The position numbers were made by a program, and so were the translations under genes. 64,000 nucleotides of DNA from assembly GCA_038502055.1 (NCBI GenBank), contig JAXRKN010000044.1, forward strand, positions 8,564,501 through 8,628,500. Direction: 5' to 3'. Origin of the DNA: Tanytarsus gracilentus (taxonomy: Eukaryota > Arthropoda > Insecta > Diptera > Chironomidae). The notes below the pieces were generated by a model. The model worked only from the letters and a program-made list of their open reading frames with translations, was not told where the DNA came from and did no database searches. Every line of letters starts with the position of its first letter. Position 1 is the stretch's first letter. This document shows, piece by piece, positions 1 through 9,363 of the stretch.

Positions 1-977
1 AAGTAAACCAAATCAACGATTGGCGAACAGTAACGAGAAATTTGCCAGTCAATCAAAATTATTTCTTCTGGCTTGCCGCGTTTGTCGTATTGAAAAAGAA
101 AATTGTTATTCCAACAATCGCCGTGACACATGATTGCATAAGGTTCGGCTGCTTCGCCGTTAAAGCATGTGGACATGATGTCGTAATATTTGTCGGTAAT
201 TTTCTTAAATTTTTCTCTACTTTTAATGTCATTCGGATCGAGAGTCTCCAAACTGCGAGCCAACGACTGAGTTAAGAACATTTTAGTGTTTTCATCAATA
301 GCAAAAACAGTGAAAATATCCACCAACTTCTTAACCTTTTCAAAAGCTTCCGGGTTTTTCTTTTTCATGGCAAATGACACTGCATGGAGACGTCCCAAAG
401 CTTGTATTGCTATTTTTGCATGCTCTAGGTCTATTAGCTTAAATTTATCCCACATGTTATGTCCACTATCTCTCAAATCTTCCATGATAATAATTCCATC
501 ACGAAGCTCTTGATTATAATCAGCATAATAAATTTTTGGAAAGTTAAAGAAACCCTGCGATCGATTAATTCTTCTCTCTTTCTGAAATGCCACAAATTCA
601 GGCAGCAATTTGTTGTAAACGTAAGCTTCTCTTTCACATGCAAGCAATGTACCTGGCATTTCACGACGAGCTTGATTTTGTGGTGGAATTTTAGCCAAAA
701 CTTTTAAACTCTTTTCACTATCAATTTCCTTAATTTGAACTTTTAAAATTATTCCAATAAATCCATCGCCAATTTTTGATCCGTGATCGAAGATGAGCTC
801 GTAGTTTTTGAATCCCTCTGCTAATGCCACACAATCGAGACTCTTTCTTATGTAATCAGTTTCAATAATTTCCTTTTGTGTTGCTAAAGGAATATCGGCA
901 ACCAGAAAAGCATTTTCCTCATTTGATTCCTCTAAAGTTCCATTTAAGTGAACGTGGTTTTCTATAACTTCTGCCAT
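1..977 (-). CDS. CHK/EcKinase-like kinase 1 (C-terminus beyond window)
   Basis: Open reading frame from ATG at 977-975 to the window edge, about 325 codons without a stop, so the 3' end is missing. The product has the order seen in all genes of this array: a start like MAEVIENHVHLNG, a TDYIRKSL motif, FDHGSKIGDGFIG (nucleotide-binding loop region), VLAKIPPQ (ATP-binding Lys region), IIMEDLRD (hinge), then the catalytic HGDCWNNN and metal-binding IDWQ. These are the marks of the CHK kinase-like / EcKinase (DUF1679/DUF227) family, aminoglycoside-phosphotransferase-fold small-molecule kinases that are expanded in insects. Known members phosphorylate ecdysteroids; most are linked to detoxification, so the substrate here is unknown. 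Intronless in the visible part. It is most like the 458-residue gene next to it. Confidence 0.93.
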   Translation of the reverse strand, partial: MAEVIENHVHLNGTLEESNEENAFLVADIPLATQKEIIETDYIRKSLDCVALAEGFKNYELIFDHGSKIGDGFIGIILKVQIKEIDSEKSLKVLAKIPPQNQARREMPGTLLACEREAYVYNKLLPEFVAFQKERRINRSQGFFNFPKIYYADYNQELRDGIIIMEDLRDSGHNMWDKFKLIDLEHAKIAIQALGRLHAVSFAMKKKNPEAFEKVKKLVDIFTVFAIDENTKMFLTQSLARSLETLDPNDIKSREKFKKITDKYYDIMSTCFNGEAAEPYAIMCHGDCWNNNFLFQYDKRGKPEEIILIDWQISRYCSPIVDLVY

Positions 978-1059
978 TTTATAAACGATCCTTCCTCGAC
1001 TCACTTCAATAATTGAATGATCAAAAATTTCAAGACTTTTTTGGCATATCAAAAATTTT

Positions 1060-1105
1060 TACACTTAAAATAATATCGATAAGATAATTTTATTGTTGAT
1101 AAACA
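1060..1105 (-). promoter_or_regulatory. GATA-type sites upstream of kinase 1
   Basis: The 160 bp between kinase 1 and kinase 2 contain GATAAG at 1078-1083 overlapping GATAAT at 1083-1088, with another TTGATAAA close by. Clustered GATA sites are typical of insect gut and fat body enzyme promoters. In AT-rich DNA such hexamers also occur by chance, so this is a suggestion only. Confidence 0.3.
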
Positions 1106-1137
1106 TAAAAGGCAATGGACTCATCATACAATAGTGC

Positions 1138-2514
1138 TTACAAATATCCATAACTTATTCCATCGAGAATGACATCACGAATTCTTTTGTTAATTTTTTC
1201 AACACTGTCCTTGTTCATTTCCATAAAAAGTTTGCCGATTTCCTCCATCTCTTTTGCGTCCATATTTTGGAACTTTTCAGCCATTACATCCATATCTAAA
1301 ATATCTTCATTTTTTGTTTGCAACATTGGAACGGCAAAGCATCCAGACAAAATTCCGGCCTTACCGAAACGCTTGAAATGTCTCAAGAAAGCGGTGAAGG
1401 GAAATTGTGTTGCAGTGTCACCACCGAGATGATCAAGAAATTCTTTCAGTGATCGATGATAAAGATTAAGTAACTCATCAAAATGTTTGTCCCTCGTTTG
1501 CTTATCAGTGCAGATAAATATGAAGTATGCCAAGTCAATGACTGGCGAACAGTAACGAGAAATTTGCCAGTCAATTAAAACAATTTCATCCGGTTTGCCG
1601 CGTCTATCGTAGTGATAAAGAAAATTGTTCATCCAACAATCACCGTGACTGAGTACTGCGTAAGGTTCTGCTGCATCGATGTTAACGCACGATGCCATTG
1701 TTTCAGCCATATTTTGAGCTATTTTCATAAACTTTTGTCTATTCTTTGTGTCATTTGGATCGAGTGTCTCACAGCATCGAACCATTGACTGCTCTAAAAA
1801 TCCTTTCATATTTTCATCTTCAATTAGCGCCACAAAAATGTCCTTCAAATTATGGAGTTTCTCAAAAAATTCAGGTTTTTTCTTCTTCATTGCAAATGAG
1901 AGGGCATGAAGACGACCCAACGATTCCATGAGCAGTTTTGAGTGCTCTAAGTCAATTGGCTTGTATTTGTCCCACATCCGATGGCCCGTTTCTCTCAAAT
2001 CTTCCATAACAATCATCGAGTCACGAATTTCTGAATCATAATCAGCGTAATAAACTTTAGGAATGTTAAAGAATCCCTGCGATCGACTAACTCGCTTCTC
2101 TTTTTGAAATGCGACAAGTTCGGGTAGGAGAACATTGTAGAAATAAACTTCTCGTTCAAAGGTCATCATTGTAGCCGGCATTTCCCTTCGAGCCTTACTT
2201 TGAGGTGGAATTTTAGCCAAAACACTTAAACTCTTGTCACTGTCATTCTCCTTAATTTTAACTTTTAAAATAATTCCAACGAATCCATCGCCGATATTTG
2301 ACCCATGATCGAAGATAAGCTCATAGTTTCTAAATCCCTCTGATGATGCAACAATATCTAAACTTTTCCTTATGTAATCGGTCATCACAATTTCTTTCAG
2401 CGATGCTTTTGGAATTGCCGCAACCGATTGAGTTAACCCCACCCCCTCTGGTGTTGTCTCTAAAGTTCCATTAAGCTCAACGTGATTTTCAACTACCTCT
2501 GCCATTTTATTCAA
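1138..2514 (-). CDS. CHK/EcKinase-like kinase 2
   Basis: Single-exon gene of 458 codons. The start used is ATG at 2514; an in-frame ATG three codons later (MAEVV) aligns better with the starts of its neighbours and may be the real one. Motifs in order: TDYIRKSL near residue 45, FDHGSNIGDGFVG near 68, VLAKIPPQ near 96, IVMEDLRE near 165, the catalytic HGDCWMNN near 290, the metal-binding IDWQIS near 315, and the array-typical ending RIRDVILDGISYGYL. Length is normal for the family (about 400-450). It is predicted to be a cytosolic small-molecule kinase (ecdysteroid kinase-like, substrate unknown). It shares a nearly identical stretch around 1390-1440 with kinases 3 and 6, which points to recent duplication or gene conversion. 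Confidence 0.95.
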   Translation of the reverse strand: MNKMAEVVENHVELNGTLETTPEGVGLTQSVAAIPKASLKEIVMTDYIRKSLDIVASSEGFRNYELIFDHGSNIGDGFVGIILKVKIKENDSDKSLSVLAKIPPQSKARREMPATMMTFEREVYFYNVLLPELVAFQKEKRVSRSQGFFNIPKVYYADYDSEIRDSMIVMEDLRETGHRMWDKYKPIDLEHSKLLMESLGRLHALSFAMKKKKPEFFEKLHNLKDIFVALIEDENMKGFLEQSMVRCCETLDPNDTKNRQKFMKIAQNMAETMASCVNIDAAEPYAVLSHGDCWMNNFLYHYDRRGKPDEIVLIDWQISRYCSPVIDLAYFIFICTDKQTRDKHFDELLNLYHRSLKEFLDHLGGDTATQFPFTAFLRHFKRFGKAGILSGCFAVPMLQTKNEDILDMDVMAEKFQNMDAKEMEEIGKLFMEMNKDSVEKINKRIRDVILDGISYGYL

Positions 2515-2561
2515 TGATTTTTCTTCAACTGATTTAAACTCAATGCAATGAGGAAAAAAAA

Positions 2562-2625
2562 TATTATAACATAAACCCTTATCTCACACACTCATGGTCA
2601 CTTGTCGATAAGATTGTTCAATTGA
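2562..2625 (-). promoter_or_regulatory. GATA and TATA-like sequences upstream of kinase 2
   Basis: Read on the minus strand, a GATAAG (plus CTTATC at about 2579-2584) is followed by a TTATAATA element about 15 bp further down, roughly 50 bp before the ATG. A second GATAAG lies on the plus strand near 2608. This resembles the layout upstream of kinase 3. Weak evidence by itself. Confidence 0.3.
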
Positions 2626-2705
2626 TAAATGAACTTGATAGTATAAAATAAGTAAATGGTACAAAAATTTACACCTTTATAGTGAGCATATATATAAAAA
2701 CATTT

Positions 2706-2950
2706 TTATAAATATTCAAAGCTTGTTCCATCTTGAATAATGTCTCGAATTCTGCTATTTATGTCTTCAATAATGTCCTTATTCATCTCTACAAATTGAT
2801 CGAGTACTTTGTCAATCTCGCTGAGATCAAGATTTTGCAGCGTATCCGCCATAGCTTCCATATCATTATTCTTGAGATAAAGTAAAGGTACTGCACAGCA
2901 TCCCCAAAGCCAATTTCATAAAATTATCTCTTCCTGTATCGACTGGAACT
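2706..2950 (-). pseudogene. CHK kinase C-terminal pseudogene fragment
   Basis: Read on the minus strand, this stretch encodes only the last 60 or so residues of a CHK kinase: GCCAVPLLYLKNND, then a run like VEMNKDIIEDINSRIRD and an end reading DGTSFEYL followed by TAA at 2708-2706. The residues just upstream (NWLWGCCAVP) no longer match the expected RFGR-GI-SGCCAVP context, and the whole kinase core (HGDCW, DWQ) is absent. It lies between two intact family members, so it is the remnant of a lost copy. It could be an exon only if spliced to a distant partner, for which I see no candidate. Confidence 0.8.
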
Positions 2951-3015
2951 AAAAAAAAGATAGAAAAACCATTCGCTAACATTTTCACTTTTTATTTGCT
3001 CAATATTTTAAATTT

Positions 3016-4314
3016 TTAAAAATATCCATAACGAAGACCATCTTCAATTAAATCGCGGATCCTTGAGTTGATCTTCACAATATTGTCTTTATTCATTTCC
3101 ATAAAGACTTTTGTCAATTCCTCGACCTCTTTGGGATCCATTTTTTGCATCTTCTCTGCCATTACATCCATATCAATGGTATTTTCGCCTTTTGTCTGTA
3201 GCATTGGAACAGCACAGCATCCTGAAATTATTCCCAACCTGCCGAAACGTCTCAGTTGTCGGAGTAAAGCGGTGAAAGGAAATTGTGTGGCAGTGTCACC
3301 ACCGAGATGATCAAGAAGCTCTTTCAGTGATTGATGATAAAGGTTGATTAATTCGTCAAAATGTTTGTCTCTCATTTTCTTATCGGTGCAGACGAAAATG
3401 AAATAACTGATATCTGCAGCAGGTGTGCAGTAGCGAGCAAGTTGCCAGTCTATTAAAACAATTGAATCGGGGACTCCTTTGTTGTAGTGATAGAGGTAAT
3501 TATTCATCCAGCAATCCCCGTGACCCAAAACAGCATACGGTTCCGCTGCATCGACCTCGACACAATAAGCCAAAGTTTTAGCCATATTTTCGGAAATTTT
3601 TAAAAATCTCTCTCTACCCTTTAAATTACTTGGATCTAAAGTTTCCAAGCACCGATTCATTGATTGTTGAAGGAAACTGTTTGTCGTTTGATCTTTAATG
3701 AGATCGCAGAAAATATCTTTAGATTCCATGAACTTTACAAAAGCTTCCGGATTCTTTTTCTTCATGGCGAAAGAGAGAGCATGAAGACGTCCCAATGCCA
3801 CCATTGTTAACTTTGCATGTTCCAAATCGATTGGCTTAAATTTATCCCACATACGGAAACCTCCGTCTCTCAAATCTTCCATAATTATGATGGCATCACG
3901 CAGTTCTTGATTAAAATCAGCGTAATAAACTTTGGGAAAATTGTAAAATCCATGCGAACTGTCAATTTTTCTCTCTTTTTGAAATGCGACAAGTTCGGGT
4001 AGGAGAACTTTGTAGAGATAAATTTCTCTCTCAAATGTTATCATTGTAGCCGGCAACTCTCTTCGTGCTTTACTTTGAGGTGGAATTTTTGCCAAAACAC
4101 TCAATCTCTTGTCACTGCCATTTTCCTTAATGTGAACCTTCAAAATCAACCCAACAAATCCATCACCAACATTTGACCCATGATCAAATTGAAGCTCAAA
4201 GTTTCTGAATCCTTCAGCCGTTGCAACAATTTCAAGACTCTTTCTTATGTAGTCGGACACAATTATTTCCTTATGGGTTGCAAACGGAATCGGTGCAGAC
4301 TTTTCCTCAGACAT
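3016..4314 (-). CDS. CHK/EcKinase-like kinase 3
   Basis: Single-exon gene of 432 codons starting at ATG 4314. It has TDYIRKSL-like VSDYIRKSL near residue 23, FDHGSNVGDGFVG near 48, VLAKIPPQ near 75, IIMEDLRD near 145, the catalytic HGDCWMNN near 266, and IDWQLA near 291, followed by the family ending RIRDLIEDGLRYGYF. Predicted cytosolic EcKinase-like small-molecule kinase of unknown substrate. A TATA box lies just upstream at 4371-4376, giving a very short 5' UTR. Closest relatives in the window are kinases 2 and 6. Confidence 0.95.
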   Translation of the reverse strand: MSEEKSAPIPFATHKEIIVSDYIRKSLEIVATAEGFRNFELQFDHGSNVGDGFVGLILKVHIKENGSDKRLSVLAKIPPQSKARRELPATMITFEREIYLYKVLLPELVAFQKERKIDSSHGFYNFPKVYYADFNQELRDAIIIMEDLRDGGFRMWDKFKPIDLEHAKLTMVALGRLHALSFAMKKKNPEAFVKFMESKDIFCDLIKDQTTNSFLQQSMNRCLETLDPSNLKGRERFLKISENMAKTLAYCVEVDAAEPYAVLGHGDCWMNNYLYHYNKGVPDSIVLIDWQLARYCTPAADISYFIFVCTDKKMRDKHFDELINLYHQSLKELLDHLGGDTATQFPFTALLRQLRRFGRLGIISGCCAVPMLQTKGENTIDMDVMAEKMQKMDPKEVEELTKVFMEMNKDNIVKINSRIRDLIEDGLRYGYF

Positions 4315-4370
4315 CTTCAGTCAACTTCTGTATGAAAATGAATGAAAAAATCAAAATCAAATGTACTAGA

Positions 4371-4420
4371 TTTATAGCAATGCTTATCTGTTAGATAATT
4401 TTGCTCTATTGATAAGAATG
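4371..4420 (-). promoter_or_regulatory. TATA box with three GATA sites, kinase 3 promoter
   Basis: On the minus strand TATAAAT sits at 4376-4371, about 57 bp before the ATG of kinase 3. Directly upstream of it are CTTATC at 4383-4388, AGATAA at 4393-4398 and GATAAG at 4411-4416. A TATA box plus a tight GATA cluster is the classic design of insect midgut/fat body genes. The match is by eye and unproven. Confidence 0.5.
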
Positions 4421-4490
4421 AAATTCCAAACAAGGCAAAAAAAATTGTTATGACAAAAAAGGGCATGCATTTATTAATCATCAAGAATTT

Positions 4491-5858
4491 TTACAAATAA
4501 CCATATTGGGTTGCGTCTTCAATTACCTCGCGCATTCTCGCTTTGCCCGCCAATAAATGCGTTTCAAAGAATTTTCCAATTTCTTCCATTAAAGCGGGAT
4601 CTTGATCTTTCATATTTTCAGCCATAAAATCCATGTCGACAAGTTCTTCATTCTTAGTTTGTATCATTGGAAGAATCATAGCTGCCATGGCCACACCAAA
4701 TTTTCCAAATCTTTTCAGTTGCCGAAGGAGCGCTGTTTTTGGAAGTTGAACCATGATATTGCCACCAACCTTTTCCACTATTTCTCTCACTGAACGATGA
4801 TATACGTTTAAAAGTTCATCCCAATGATTCATTCTTAACTGACGATCAGTACAAATGAAGAGGAAATAGACCAAATCGATGATGGGAGAGCAGTAACGAG
4901 AAATTTGCCAATCAATTAAAACCACACCGTCTGGTGCTCCTCGTTTGTCGTACTTAAATAGAAAGTTATTTATCCAACAATCGCCATGAGTGATTACGGC
5001 AAAGGGTTCAGCATTTTCTGGTTCTATGCACTCTCTTAATTGCTCTTTCAAATTTATCATTAGGTTCATTGCTCTTTTCTTCCTTTTTTCATCCTCAAGT
5101 GACTCGATTGCTTTCAAAACTGACATCTCAAAGTACTGATCGAACCCATCGTCTTGTGAGCTGCTCATCTTAAAGAAAAGATCATCGAGCTGCTTAAACT
5201 TTTCAAATTGCTCTGGTTTTGTTGCCTTCATCGCCAGTGAAAGTCCGTGAAGTCGACCAAGAGAGGATATCAATAATTTTGCATGCTCAAAATTCATTGG
5301 TTTGGCTTTAATCCACATTTTGTGATTACTTTCGCGAAGATCTTCCATGATTAAAATTGCATCATCCTTTTCCTCATTGTACTCAGCATAAAAGACTTTG
5401 GGAAAATTATAAAAGCCCTTTTCGATGCTAATTCCATGTTCCTCTTGAAACTTTACGAATTCAGGAAGGAAAACATTGTACATGTAAACTTCTCGCTCAA
5501 AAAGTTTCATTGAATTCATCATTTCGCGTCGCATTTTATTTTGAGGTGGAATTTTAGCGAGCACTGTCAGAGATTTGTGCCGATAGTGAATGTCGAGCTC
5601 TTGAATTTTAGCTCTAACCATGAGTCCAACAAATCCATCTCCAACACTCGAACCATGATCAATTTTAATCTCAAAGTTACGAAATCCTTCCGCTTTGGCG
5701 ACCTTATCAAGTGTCTCTCGAATGTAGTCAGTCACAATAATTTCTTTCTGTGTGGCAGTCGGAATTGCCTTGCTTGGAGCTTCACTATTCATTAAATTTG
5801 CCGGAGGTGGTTCATTATGTCCATTAAGATGTTCACTAATTCCATTTAGTTCAGCCAT
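4491..5858 (-). CDS. CHK/EcKinase-like kinase 4
   Basis: Single-exon gene of 455 codons. Motifs: TDYIRETL near residue 43, IDHGSSVGDGFVG near 66, VLAKIPPQ near 98, LIMEDLRE near 167, HGDCWINN near 292, IDWQIS near 316, and the ending ARMREVIEDATQYGYL. It differs from kinases 2, 3 and 6 in the region after the catalytic core (VGGNIMVQLP instead of LGGDTATQFP), so it did not share the homogenised patch of those copies. Predicted small-molecule kinase, cytosolic, substrate unknown. Confidence 0.95.
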   Translation of the reverse strand: MAELNGISEHLNGHNEPPPANLMNSEAPSKAIPTATQKEIIVTDYIRETLDKVAKAEGFRNFEIKIDHGSSVGDGFVGLMVRAKIQELDIHYRHKSLTVLAKIPPQNKMRREMMNSMKLFEREVYMYNVFLPEFVKFQEEHGISIEKGFYNFPKVFYAEYNEEKDDAILIMEDLRESNHKMWIKAKPMNFEHAKLLISSLGRLHGLSLAMKATKPEQFEKFKQLDDLFFKMSSSQDDGFDQYFEMSVLKAIESLEDEKRKKRAMNLMINLKEQLRECIEPENAEPFAVITHGDCWINNFLFKYDKRGAPDGVVLIDWQISRYCSPIIDLVYFLFICTDRQLRMNHWDELLNVYHRSVREIVEKVGGNIMVQLPKTALLRQLKRFGKFGVAMAAMILPMIQTKNEELVDMDFMAENMKDQDPALMEEIGKFFETHLLAGKARMREVIEDATQYGYL

Positions 5859-6023
5859 TTTAAAATCAACTTTTTCAATTTAAAGAACAATTGCGAGTGA
5901 ATTTTCTTCTTTATTTGAGCGAAAAGTTATACAATTTTATTATCAATTCATAGATAAAGGGGATTGTGTGATAAAATAAAATGAAATAAAAATTCTCGAG
6001 GACCCACATGTGCGTTAAAAATT

Positions 6024-7271
6024 TCATAAGTAGCCATAGGCGACAGCATCATTAACAATGTCTCGAATTTGATCATCAATTTTTTGACTTTTTGAATTTA
6101 TGATAAACGCTGATTTGACTTCTCCTGTTTCACTTTCGTTTTCCTTCTTAATCTCTTCAGCAACGTTATCAAAATCGGGAATGTCCTCAGCTTGTGCTTG
6201 AGTAAGTGGAACAACAAATGACGCCATAATGATGCCAAACTTGCCGAATTTCTTCAAATGATTTTGGAAATCATCAAAATAAAATTCTAAAGAGCTTTTG
6301 TCGACTTCCATATACGTACAAAGATCGATAAATGAGCGATGATATACGTCGAATAGCTTGTTGTAATGCTTCTCTCTTAAATCCCTATCGGTGCTGATAA
6401 ACATGAAGTAGACCAAATCCAAAATTGGCGAACTATAACGCGATGCTTGCCAATCAATAAATATGATATCATCTGGATGACCATTTTTGTCGTAGTGAAA
6501 TAGAAAATTATTGTTCCAACAATCGCCATGAGTAATGACTGCCAATGGCTCTGCAGCTTGAGAGTTGACGCATTTTAAGATTTCTTTATCAATTTCATTG
6601 ACGATTTGTAAAATTTCATAATTCTCCGGCGCCACTTCAATTAGTTTTTGAACCATTTGCTTTAAACGTTCAACAGACTTTTCGTTTCTAAATTTAAAGA
6701 GAATTTCACTCATTTTACTGAGATTTTTAAAAAGTTCTGGCTTCTGTAATTTCATAGCAATTGAAATGGCGTGAAAACGAGCAAGTGTGGACATGATTAG
6801 ACTTGCATGCTCGTAATTAATTGGCTTGAATTTGCTCCAATTTTTGTACTCGAAATCTCTAAGATCTTCCATAATTATGATTGAATCGTCTTGGTCATAA
6901 TCGGCCAAATAAACTTTCGGAAAATTATAAAATCCTTCTTCTTCACTAATTTCCTTTTCTCTCTGAAACTTTGCGAATTCGGGCAGCACAACATTGTACA
7001 TGTAAACTTCTCTCTCAAAAAATTCCATGGATCTTAAAACCTCTCGTCGTGCCCTATTTTCTGGTGGAACTTTAGCGAGAACTGACAGGATTTTATCGCC
7101 TTCAATGTATTTGACTTTTAAAATGACTCCAACAAATCCATCGCCAATTTTGGAGCCAAAATCAATGTCCAAATTATAGTTCACAAATCCTTCAGCCACA
7201 GCAACTCGATCTAGACTTTCTCGAATATATTTTGTAATGTGAATTTCTTGAATATTTTTAATTTCAGTCAT
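6024..7271 (-). CDS. CHK/EcKinase-like kinase 5 (most divergent)
   Basis: Single-exon gene of 415 codons, the shortest complete copy because the N-terminal leader before ITKYIRESL is only about 12 residues. Motifs: IDFGSKIGDGFVG near residue 44, VLAKVPPE near 70, IIMEDLRD near 140, HGDCWNNN near 249, IDWQAS near 272, and the ending QIRDIVNDAVAYGYL. It has an acidic insertion near the C-terminus (ENESETGEVK). The catalytic His-Gly-Asp and the second Asp are intact, so it should be active. Substrate unknown. Confidence 0.95.
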   Translation of the reverse strand: MTEIKNIQEIHITKYIRESLDRVAVAEGFVNYNLDIDFGSKIGDGFVGVILKVKYIEGDKILSVLAKVPPENRARREVLRSMEFFEREVYMYNVVLPEFAKFQREKEISEEEGFYNFPKVYLADYDQDDSIIIMEDLRDFEYKNWSKFKPINYEHASLIMSTLARFHAISIAMKLQKPELFKNLSKMSEILFKFRNEKSVERLKQMVQKLIEVAPENYEILQIVNEIDKEILKCVNSQAAEPLAVITHGDCWNNNFLFHYDKNGHPDDIIFIDWQASRYSSPILDLVYFMFISTDRDLREKHYNKLFDVYHRSFIDLCTYMEVDKSSLEFYFDDFQNHLKKFGKFGIIMASFVVPLTQAQAEDIPDFDNVAEEIKKENESETGEVKSAFIINSKSQKIDDQIRDIVNDAVAYGYL

Positions 7272-7453
7272 TTTTCAAACTTCTCTCTTCAACTGATCAA
7301 ACTAAAATGAAAACTTTCTAATATAATGTTGATAATGATAGCTTTTAGAGTCAAAATGTCAATTGTTATCAACTTTCGAGTTCTACTAGAAAAAACAATC
7401 TAGTTTTAAATTACCTGAAAGTTGTTTATTATAATACTTTTTTAATGAAATCA

Positions 7454-8779
7454 TTACAAATATCCATATTTAATGGCATCTTGAATGACACCTCGCATTC
7501 TTGAACCAACATCATCGGACTGCTTCCTCATTTGATCGAGAAAAGCTTCGACGATTTCGGGATCTTGTTTCTCCATGTTCTCAGCTAAGAATTCCATGTC
7601 AGGAAGATCTTCTTTCTTAGTGAAAATCATAGGGACAATAAATGCAGCCATTACCACTCCAAATTTACCGAATCTTTTTAAATGTCTTAGTAGAGCGGTG
7701 AAAGGAAATTGTGTTGCAGTGTCACCACCGAGATGATCAAGAAGTTCTTTCAACGAATGGTGATAGATGCTAATTAACTCATCAAAATGTTTTTGTCTTA
7801 GTTTTTGATCGGTACATGCGAAAATGAAATAAGCCAAGTCAACGACAGGTGTACAATAGCGAGAAATTTGAAAATCAATTAGCGCAATGTCGTCGGGTAA
7901 ATTTGCTCTCTTGTAGTGGTAAAGATAATTATTAACCCAACAGTCTCCATGAATGATCACACCATAGGGGTCAATGACTTCGAGATTTGTTGTTTCAGCC
8001 ATAAGATCTCTGGCTGCCACCGAGAGCTTTTGAAATTTAGCTCGAGTTTTTGTGTCACCTTCTGGTAGGACTTCCAATGTTTTATTCATGGTTTGAGTTA
8101 AAAATGCCATGAATTGCTCATCCTGAAAATTGGCAGTTACAAAGTCTGGAAGGGCTCTAAACTTTTCAAATAATTCTGGTTTTTTGGTTTTCATTGCGAA
8201 CGAAAGAGCATGAAAGCGTCCTAAAGTTATCATCAAAAGTTTTGCATGCTCTAAATTCACTGGTTTCGTTTTATCCCACATTCGATGACCAGTTTCTCTC
8301 ATGTCCTCCATAACAATTATTGAGTCATCTTTCTCTTCATTGTAGTCAGCGTAATAGACTTTTGGAAAATTGAAGAACCCATGCGAGCTACTGATTCTCT
8401 TCTCCTTTTGCATCGCTACCGCTTCCGGTATAAAACTATTATAAATTAAAACTTCTCGCTCAAAAAGTTGCATTGCTTTCATCACATCTCGCCTAGCTTT
8501 ATTTTGGGGTGGAATTTTAGCTAAAACTTGAAGAGACTTTTCACTGTCGAGGTCTTTAATCACGACCTTCACAATTATTCCAACAAATCCATCACCAACA
8601 TTTGCACCATGGTCAAAAATTAGCTCATAATTTTGAAATCCTTCGGCATGTGCGACCTTATCTAAGCTCTCTCTTATGTAATCTGTCACTTCAATTTCCT
8701 TCAAGGTTGCCGTGACCATTTCAAACTTTGGCTCCTCGCCATTAACCTCAATTTTTCCATTTAATTCAACTTCCGCCAT
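7454..8779 (-). CDS. CHK/EcKinase-like kinase 6
   Basis: Single-exon gene of 441 codons, first of the array in transcription order. Motifs: TDYIRESL near residue 31, FDHGANVGDGFVG near 55, VLAKIPPQ near 85, IVMEDMRE near 153, HGDCWVNN near 278, and IDFQIS near 303. The last differs from the others, which have DWQ; the metal-binding Asp is kept and only the Trp is changed to Phe. It shares the LGGDTATQFPFTALLR block with kinases 2 and 3. Predicted cytosolic small-molecule kinase, substrate unknown. Confidence 0.95.
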   Translation of the reverse strand: MAEVELNGKIEVNGEEPKFEMVTATLKEIEVTDYIRESLDKVAHAEGFQNYELIFDHGANVGDGFVGIIVKVVIKDLDSEKSLQVLAKIPPQNKARRDVMKAMQLFEREVLIYNSFIPEAVAMQKEKRISSSHGFFNFPKVYYADYNEEKDDSIIVMEDMRETGHRMWDKTKPVNLEHAKLLMITLGRFHALSFAMKTKKPELFEKFRALPDFVTANFQDEQFMAFLTQTMNKTLEVLPEGDTKTRAKFQKLSVAARDLMAETTNLEVIDPYGVIIHGDCWVNNYLYHYKRANLPDDIALIDFQISRYCTPVVDLAYFIFACTDQKLRQKHFDELISIYHHSLKELLDHLGGDTATQFPFTALLRHLKRFGKFGVVMAAFIVPMIFTKKEDLPDMEFLAENMEKQDPEIVEAFLDQMRKQSDDVGSRMRGVIQDAIKYGYL

Positions 8780-8835
8780 TATTTCTTCTGTTCACTGCCA
8801 GTGACAATCACTAAATAAATTATTTTTCACACATT

Positions 8836-8880
8836 TTCTTATCGTTTGTGGTCTTTTATATTTTTTTATCTTCTTTTTGA
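8836..8880 (-). promoter_or_regulatory. TATA box and GATA sites, kinase 6 promoter
   Basis: On the minus strand TATAAAAG lies at 8860-8853, about 75 bp before the ATG of kinase 6. GATAAG is present at 8844-8839 and AGATAAAA just upstream of the TATA box. The 500 bp beyond, up to about 9290, contain no gene that I can support. Confidence 0.45.
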
Positions 8881-9289
8881 AATTCCATATCGATTAGATT
8901 AACGTATACGTACTTACAGTTGTTTCCCCGTTCACGACTCTATCGGTCACTACGCTTTGGCACTCGTAAATTTTTTGATAAGAGTAGCGTAATGTTATGA
9001 AATTGAGTAGAGTAAATTGAACTCAATGAAATCCGCTGAGTCAAATGACTAATAAATTTTTGGTTGCGTACACATTGTTATATTTTTTACACAGAGTGTA
9101 TGTATGATGGCCAAGGTCAACATCAAGAATACATACAGAATTTTAGAAAACCGGTTCCAATCGATATAATTTTTTCTCAATTTGCCAGAACTGGAACAAT
9201 TTTTAAAAACTTTTAAGTTTAGTTGAAAGCTTTTTAATTTTGTCACTCAAATTTTATCGAATATAGGGAGGAGTGTAGGAATCATAATT

Positions 9290-9325
9290 TTTTTTTTTAT
9301 TTTTTTTTTTTTTTAATTATTAAGG

Positions 9326-9360
<35 letters not shown>
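9290..9360. repeat. Poly-T / poly-A homopolymer tracts
   Basis: A T-rich run around 9288-9314 is followed, 15 bases later, by about 30 consecutive A at 9331-9360. Together with the GC-rich piece just downstream this looks like the edge of an inserted or misassembled fragment rather than normal intergenic DNA. Confidence 0.6.
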
Positions 9361-9363
<3 letters not shown>

